DNA of 64,000 nucleotides from Globodera rostochiensis (taxonomy: Eukaryota > Nematoda > Chromadorea > Rhabditida > Heteroderidae), in assembly GCA_018350325.1 (NCBI GenBank), contig JAEVLN010000001.1, forward strand, positions 2,345,501 to 2,409,500, in the 5' to 3' direction. The notes beneath the pieces are model-generated. The model searched no databases. It was given only the letters and a program-made list of their open reading frames with translations, and was not told the origin of the DNA. Position 1 is the first letter of the stretch. The number at the start of each line of letters is the position of its first letter. The position numbers were made by a program, and so were the translations under genes. This document shows, one piece after another, positions 59,265 to 64,000 of the stretch.

Positions 59265-62200
59265 TGAATGTGGACAAAACGACGGCGAAGCCTTCAAAAT
59301 AAGCTCACAAGCGACAGAATGAAGTGAATGAATGGCGGCGAATGAGCGTTTCGCAAGTCCTCAATTTCTATTAAAAATCTGAAATGTTTGAATTTTTTTG
59401 AAAAAATTTTCCGGGTTTGTGTGTCTTCTACAAAATTAAGGATTTCGGAACATTAACAAATATCAAAACGTAAAAAAGTTCACTTTTAAGCGGATGAAAC
59501 GTTTTTCTGAGCAAAATTTAGTTCTGTTTTTGCGACGATTCTTTGAAGAAAAAACCAATTTTGTTAAGAAAATCTAAAAAATCTCCAATAAGCTTTTAGT
59601 TTGGCGATCTGTCACCAAAAAAAAAAAATTCAAATTTTGTTGCACGGACGTTAGAGCTGTATGTTAGTCCTGATTTTTCCAAAACTACCCGGAATCAGCA
59701 GGACTACCAGGCCCTAGCCGGCGCCGAAGTTAAAATGTGTAAAACGATCGGTGCTTTTGTTAGACTGTCCCATGGAAAAATGTGAAAGGCTCAAAATGTT
59801 TCATCAAGCATAAGCAATGTGCGTGTACTGGTCGGTAGGGTCGGTCGGTGGTCGCCAATTCCCAGCAGCCCGCGTCCGGTGAGAGCTGTTGATTTGACGA
59901 CGACGAGAGATCAATAAACACACATTGTGCAGCAACAGCCAGAGCCGTGCACACCTTTTTACTGCTCCACAAACACCCAACCAAAAGCAACAAAAACCAT
60001 ACCCTTTTTGCCTCTACACATATATATATAGGTACATAAAAATGCTATGAAAAAGGGAATGGAATGAATGGGGGGGGGAAGGGCGGCAAAGCAAAAGGAA
60101 AGGAAGTGGAGAAGAAACGCACGTTTCCCCCCGGGGGGAGAAGAAACGGACGTTTCCCCCCAAGCGCCACACAATCCGTCCCCCCCCCCCCAATCCGAGC
60201 CGCCGCTCTGCTCGAGTGAGTGGGGGGCTCTTCTCAATGTGTTGTTGCAGCCATACGCAGCACGGAGCTGGCTGGCTGGGTGTGTGTGTATTTATATATG
60301 TGCGAATTTGGAGGGTTAGGGGGGGGGGTGAAAGAACCATTTATTGTACACAAATAATACACAATGGCCCCGCCGGCGGTGTCGTCGGCAAATGGGCGGG
60401 GTAGGGGGGGGGGATTAAATTGAATGAAAGGCACAACAAATGCATAAACCATACACACCCTTTTTTCCCGGCGATCAGAGCCCTCAGAAAATGCCGGAAG
60501 TTTTTTTTATTGGATTAAATTGCACCGATTTTGCTGGAAACCGAATTTTTTTGTTGCTTTTTGGTTTGTTCATTTAATTCGTTAAGTGATGTTTAAAAAT
60601 TTTCCAACGATGAATTATTTAAAAATGTTATAAAAAATCAATTAATGAAACTAATTAGGACTAATTTGTGTAAATTACCTTGCCACATAATCATTAAGCA
60701 TTTTTATATGGCCCGAATGGGTCGGGTCGCCTCTGCCCTATTCAATGTTTGGTCATTAAAGTAAAAGAAGTGAGTGGCTTCTTATCAGGTCATTAAAGTA
60801 AGTAATTGCATCATAAATATGTACATAGTTAGTTCACAGACTCTCGAACTCACCAAAAACCACTTCAAAATACGGTTTATTCGGTGCTGAATTAAAATTT
60901 TAAATTATTAAAGCGGGTTTTTGAATTGCCAATGGCCTCCAGGCGGGTTGAATTTAAGTGTTTATAATGTGCCATTTTTGTCCTTTTTTTAATATTGTTA
61001 AGTTTAAACTGTTTTAAAAAGCACTTTTAATGAGTAAATGCAATTTTATCAAAACCGGTAATTCGGAATCTGTGGACGTTTGGCAACCTTTTTACCACCT
61101 CCCCCCCCCCCCCATTTTTTTTGGTTTTGCCGGTAAAAAGAATGAAAATTAATTGATTTAAATTGATTTAAACACGACGAACGTTGGGGGGAGGACAAAC
61201 TTTCAACACAAAAGTTTATTTTGTAAACAAAAATTTTGGAATTGAATTTTTTTGTTGTTGAAGACGGACGAAATGTATCGCAAATTTCGGGGACGGGACG
61301 GGCGGACGAATCGACGAAATTAATGAAAAAACAAAAAAAAAATTGGAGAAGAACGGCCGCCGCCGCCACAGCAAAAACGACTCGTGGAAATGGAAGCATC
61401 GAATGAATTGAACGAACGAATTGAATGAATGTGATCAAAAATAAATGAAAAATGAACGGAATGAATGAATAATATATATTGTGAATCAATCGGATGCATT
61501 AAACATCAGAGGGAATGTGAGGGCACAAAAATTAAAAAGAATAAATTTTTTTGACTGAAAAATATATAATAAAAAAATAAAAATTATTTGTATAATATGC
61601 AAAGCCGCGGGGAGACTCTCACAAATCAGAGTTTTGTTCTCTGAATTGGGGGGCACAAAACATTTTGTTTAAACCTTACGATTTATAATCAAAATTAAAA
61701 TTATAAAAATTAAAAATATATTTTATTGAATTAATTTTAACTAAATAAAGATAAACTATTCATTTTACATATTTATTCGATTTGGAGAGCGGATCCCTAA
61801 AAAAAGAATGTCCTTAAATTATTCACAAAGGCATTTAAAATTTGGACATTTTATCAGTATAAAATTAAATTCAATTTTTTAAATCCGACGACGCGCCATT
61901 AAACTGAAAATTCATTTTCTTCGTGCAAAACCCGCGCAATCAAATGGGAATGGAAACATCCCCAACTAATCAACATTTTATGGCTGTTTTCAGCCGGTGA
62001 TAAATTGTCCAAAAAAATTTGTCGTCATTTTGTCCAGACAAACGATGTGACTCTTTCACAAATTCTTTTTAAAATAGCCCTAAACGACAAAAATAGGTAA
62101 GCGCTTCTCTTTTTTTTTTGCTCAAAAGCAATTCAATTCAAATTACTGAATGCGACGGGCGGGCGAGGGGGGGGGGGGGGGGGGGCGGGGGGTATCGTCG

Positions 62201-63668
62201 GTCGGTTGTCGGGGTGAATTGGGGATGATGACGACGACAGGCAATTCGATCGGGGATTTTGATCGGAAATCGGATCGGCGAAGAGTGGCGGTGGGGGGGG
62301 GGGGTTGGTAGATGAATGCTCGCGCACATGACACATGCACACAGTGCACACCCACCGATCCTTGAAAGGGTCCGCGATGAGTGGGGGGGGGGGGGGGGGA
62401 TTGACCCCCGAAGCGCTAAATTGGGCATGAGTAGGGGAGGCAAATCGGGGCAGCTGATCCCTGCACAATTGAGTCCGACGATGCAACTGAACTAATCAAT
62501 GCTTTTTCGATTAAAAGCATGGCTGGCTGATCGGGGCGGCCCCCGATTCCCCGTAACGTCATTGCCCGCCCCCCCCCGCGGGGAAAAGCACCCCCCTAAA
62601 GACAACTAGGCCAAAGAATTGTGCAACGGCTTTTATTTTCTGTATTTTTGTTAAATTATTTAGAATTTTTTCGACTTTGAAAAACCGGGGGTTCCCCGCC
62701 GGGGACCACCCCCCCCCCCCCGCCAATGTGCCCGAAGCAAAACACCCACCGTCCGGTATGCCCGTCGGGGCGCCCTACGCCTAACATTCCCGGCCCGTTG
62801 GCCGGGCCCAAAAACGCTGTTCAATCAGTAGGACTCAATTGTGCCGAACTCAGTTTGACCTCAAGGTGTGAAAAAATCTAGCGATGACACAACGACACTT
62901 ACTATGTATCCCCCCCGAAAAGGAGGTATTTTAATGGATGGGATAAAATTATGCGGAGCAGCGGGGGGGGGGGTGAGCAGGTGCCCCCAGCAAAAGCCCC
63001 ACCAGTGTGACAGAGCAGAAGAAAGGCTCTTTCAGCAGAGCAGCCCCCCGAGGCGAAAGAATGATGGGAACGGATCGGCGGATCGTCCCCTCCGGCGGGG
63101 GCGTTGGGGCAGTGTTCGCGTGCGTGTTCTGCTGCTCTGTTGCATGGGCGGCTGCGGTGTCATCAAATGCTGGCTGATGCTGGCTGCCGCTGCTGCAGTT
63201 TCTCAGAAAACACTCTCCCATACTATCTCGTCGTCTTTCGCACTCTCCTCAAATTTCACACACTCTCTCTCCCCCTCTCTCTGCCTCGCCCACTCACCGT
63301 CTGATCGATCTGTTCATATCCCACACACTCTCTCAATCACTCTCACCGTCCTCCCCCCACATCCCACACACTCTCTCAATCACTCTCACCGTCTTTCCTG
63401 CCCTCCCCACATCCCACACACTCTCTCTCCGAAGTCGATGTGATCCATTCCGCCCGCAGCTGGTGAGACGAGGAACGAATTTGGTCGGTCTAGAGGGGGT
63501 CGGTCCACCATCATCCGCAACACCGCAGACACAGACAGTGAGAAAGAGTGGGGGGACAGAGAATCGGCACGGATCTTTGGCCACACCCCATCCCCTTCCA
63601 CCCCCAATAAATTGGCCCACCAATTGTTGGACGGGTTGCGCAACAATAAGAACAACAACAACAACAAA
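59265..63668. other. Long intergenic region, low complexity, no gene seen
   Basis: Separates the DOP1 start from the DnaJ gene; the two diverge, so promoters for both must lie here. It contains a repeated AGAAGAAACG(C/G)ACGTTTCCCCCC block at 60108-60160, G/C homopolymers (60181, 60320, 61098, 62168-62191, 62290, 62385, 62570, 62710), a TGAATGAA-type repeat at 61395-61470, AT-rich sequence at 61540-61880 and a tandem repeat at 63318-63430. Frames over these are simple-sequence artefacts. Confidence 0.6.
63318..63430. repeat. Tandem repeat, unit about 45 bp
   Basis: About three copies of CATCCCACACACTCTCTC followed by AATCACTCTCACCGTC, pyrimidine-rich, about 240 bases before the DnaJ start codon. 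Confidence 0.85.
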
Positions 63669-64000
63669 ATGTGCCCTTCTGTGTTCTCTGCACTTCCACT
63701 GTTGCTGTTGCTGTTGCTGGCTGTCCATATTGCCTGGGGCGATGCGGAGCAGTTCAGCTTCTACGACCTGCTCGGCGTGCGGACGGACGCGGACGTGCGC
63801 TCCATTCGACGCGCGTTCAAGCGCTTGGCGTTGGAGAAGCATCCGGACAAAAATCCGGTAAGCGACAAAATTCATTTTTTCGTCCAAAAACACTCTCTGA
63901 AGGATGACCCGGAGGCTCATGACGTTTTTGTGCGCATAAACCGGGCCTACGAAGTGCTGAAGGACGAGGAGTTGAGGAAGCGGTACGACCAGTTTGGCGA
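63669..64000 (+). CDS. dnj-27: ER DnaJ protein, ERdj5/DNJ-27 type (5' part only)
   Basis: Exon 1 (63669-63857) ends at a GTAAGC donor; exon 2 opens at 63903 after CTGAAG and runs off the right edge. The N-terminus MCPSVFSALPLLLLLLLAV is a signal peptide, with cleavage probably near AWG. A J domain follows at once: FSFYDLLGVRTDADVRSIRR, then AFKRLALEKHPDKNP with the HPD motif that stimulates Hsp70 ATPase, then HDVFVRINRAYEVLKDEELR and RYDQFG. A signal peptide directly before a J domain, and the wording KINRAYEVLKDE-like, match DNAJC10/ERdj5, an ER reductase carrying thioredoxin domains; those would lie beyond the window. DNAJC16 or DNAJB11-type proteins are alternatives until the 3' part is seen. 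Confidence 0.8.
   Translation, partial: MCPSVFSALPLLLLLLLAVHIAWGDAEQFSFYDLLGVRTDADVRSIRRAFKRLALEKHPDKNPVSDKIHFFVQKHSLKDDPEAHDVFVRINRAYEVLKDEELRKRYDQFG

Noticed and set aside
63104..63304. Ala/Leu-rich plus-strand frames before the DnaJ gene
   Set aside because: Built on CT-rich tandem repeats; no acceptor or donor that would lead into the DnaJ exon.

Overview
The window is nuclear DNA from a nematode, most likely a plant-parasitic cyst nematode (Heterodera/Globodera group). Three things point there. There are two nematode-type ground-like (Grl) genes. There is a SPRY gene whose exon pattern and motifs match the SPRY/SPRYSEC superfamily that is expanded in cyst nematodes. At least two introns appear to begin with GC rather than GT, a feature reported as frequent in Globodera. 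Genes are split by many short introns, and intergenic DNA is full of G/C homopolymers, minisatellites and short palindromic elements. Genus and species are inferred, not proven.

Layout. 1-4 kb: two tandem minus-strand Grl genes (the first runs off the left edge). 4.8-5.4 kb: two plus-strand exons of an unrecognised gene. 6.7-9.3 kb: a 28-bp minisatellite, then a minus-strand secreted Cys-rich protein gene whose introns hold repeats and palindromic elements. 9.4-12.3 kb: repeat-rich DNA without a convincing gene. 12.3-13.2 kb: a minus-strand Fic-domain gene. 13.9-17.6 kb: MePCE/Bin3 RNA-capping methyltransferase (minus). 18.4-19.1 kb: a MIA40/CHCHD4-type protein (minus). 21.0-27.4 kb: a long unrecognised minus-strand gene. 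28.0-28.7 kb: an Rpr2/Rpp21-like zinc-ribbon protein (plus). 29.2-33.7 kb: FOXRED1 and a HIG1-domain gene in a possible operon (plus). 33.8-34.4 kb: a small minus-strand membrane protein. 34.6-40.2 kb: a multi-finger C2H2/C2HC gene (plus), followed closely by CHRAC1 (40.4-41.8 kb, plus). 42.2-43.2 kb: 14-3-3 (minus). 44.4-45.4 kb: SPRY protein (minus). 45.4-46.2 kb: a small unknown gene (plus). 46.5-59.3 kb: a very large DOP1/PAD-1 (Dopey) gene (minus). 59.3-63.7 kb: intergenic, low complexity. 63.7 kb to the right edge: the start of an ERdj5/DNJ-27-type DnaJ gene (plus).

Most genes are housekeeping. Several concern mitochondria (MIA40, FOXRED1, HIG1), RNA metabolism and chromatin (MePCE, Rpr2-like, CHRAC1) or membrane traffic and ER folding (DOP1, ERdj5). 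The accessory or parasite-flavoured part is the first 13 kb plus the SPRY gene. Exon models below were built by hand from splice consensus and reading phase. Where complete models were summed (MePCE, MIA40, FOXRED1, HIG1, CHRAC1, 14-3-3, SPRY, second Grl, Cys-rich protein, Rpr2-like, the small unknown gene), the coding length was divisible by three, which supports the joins.
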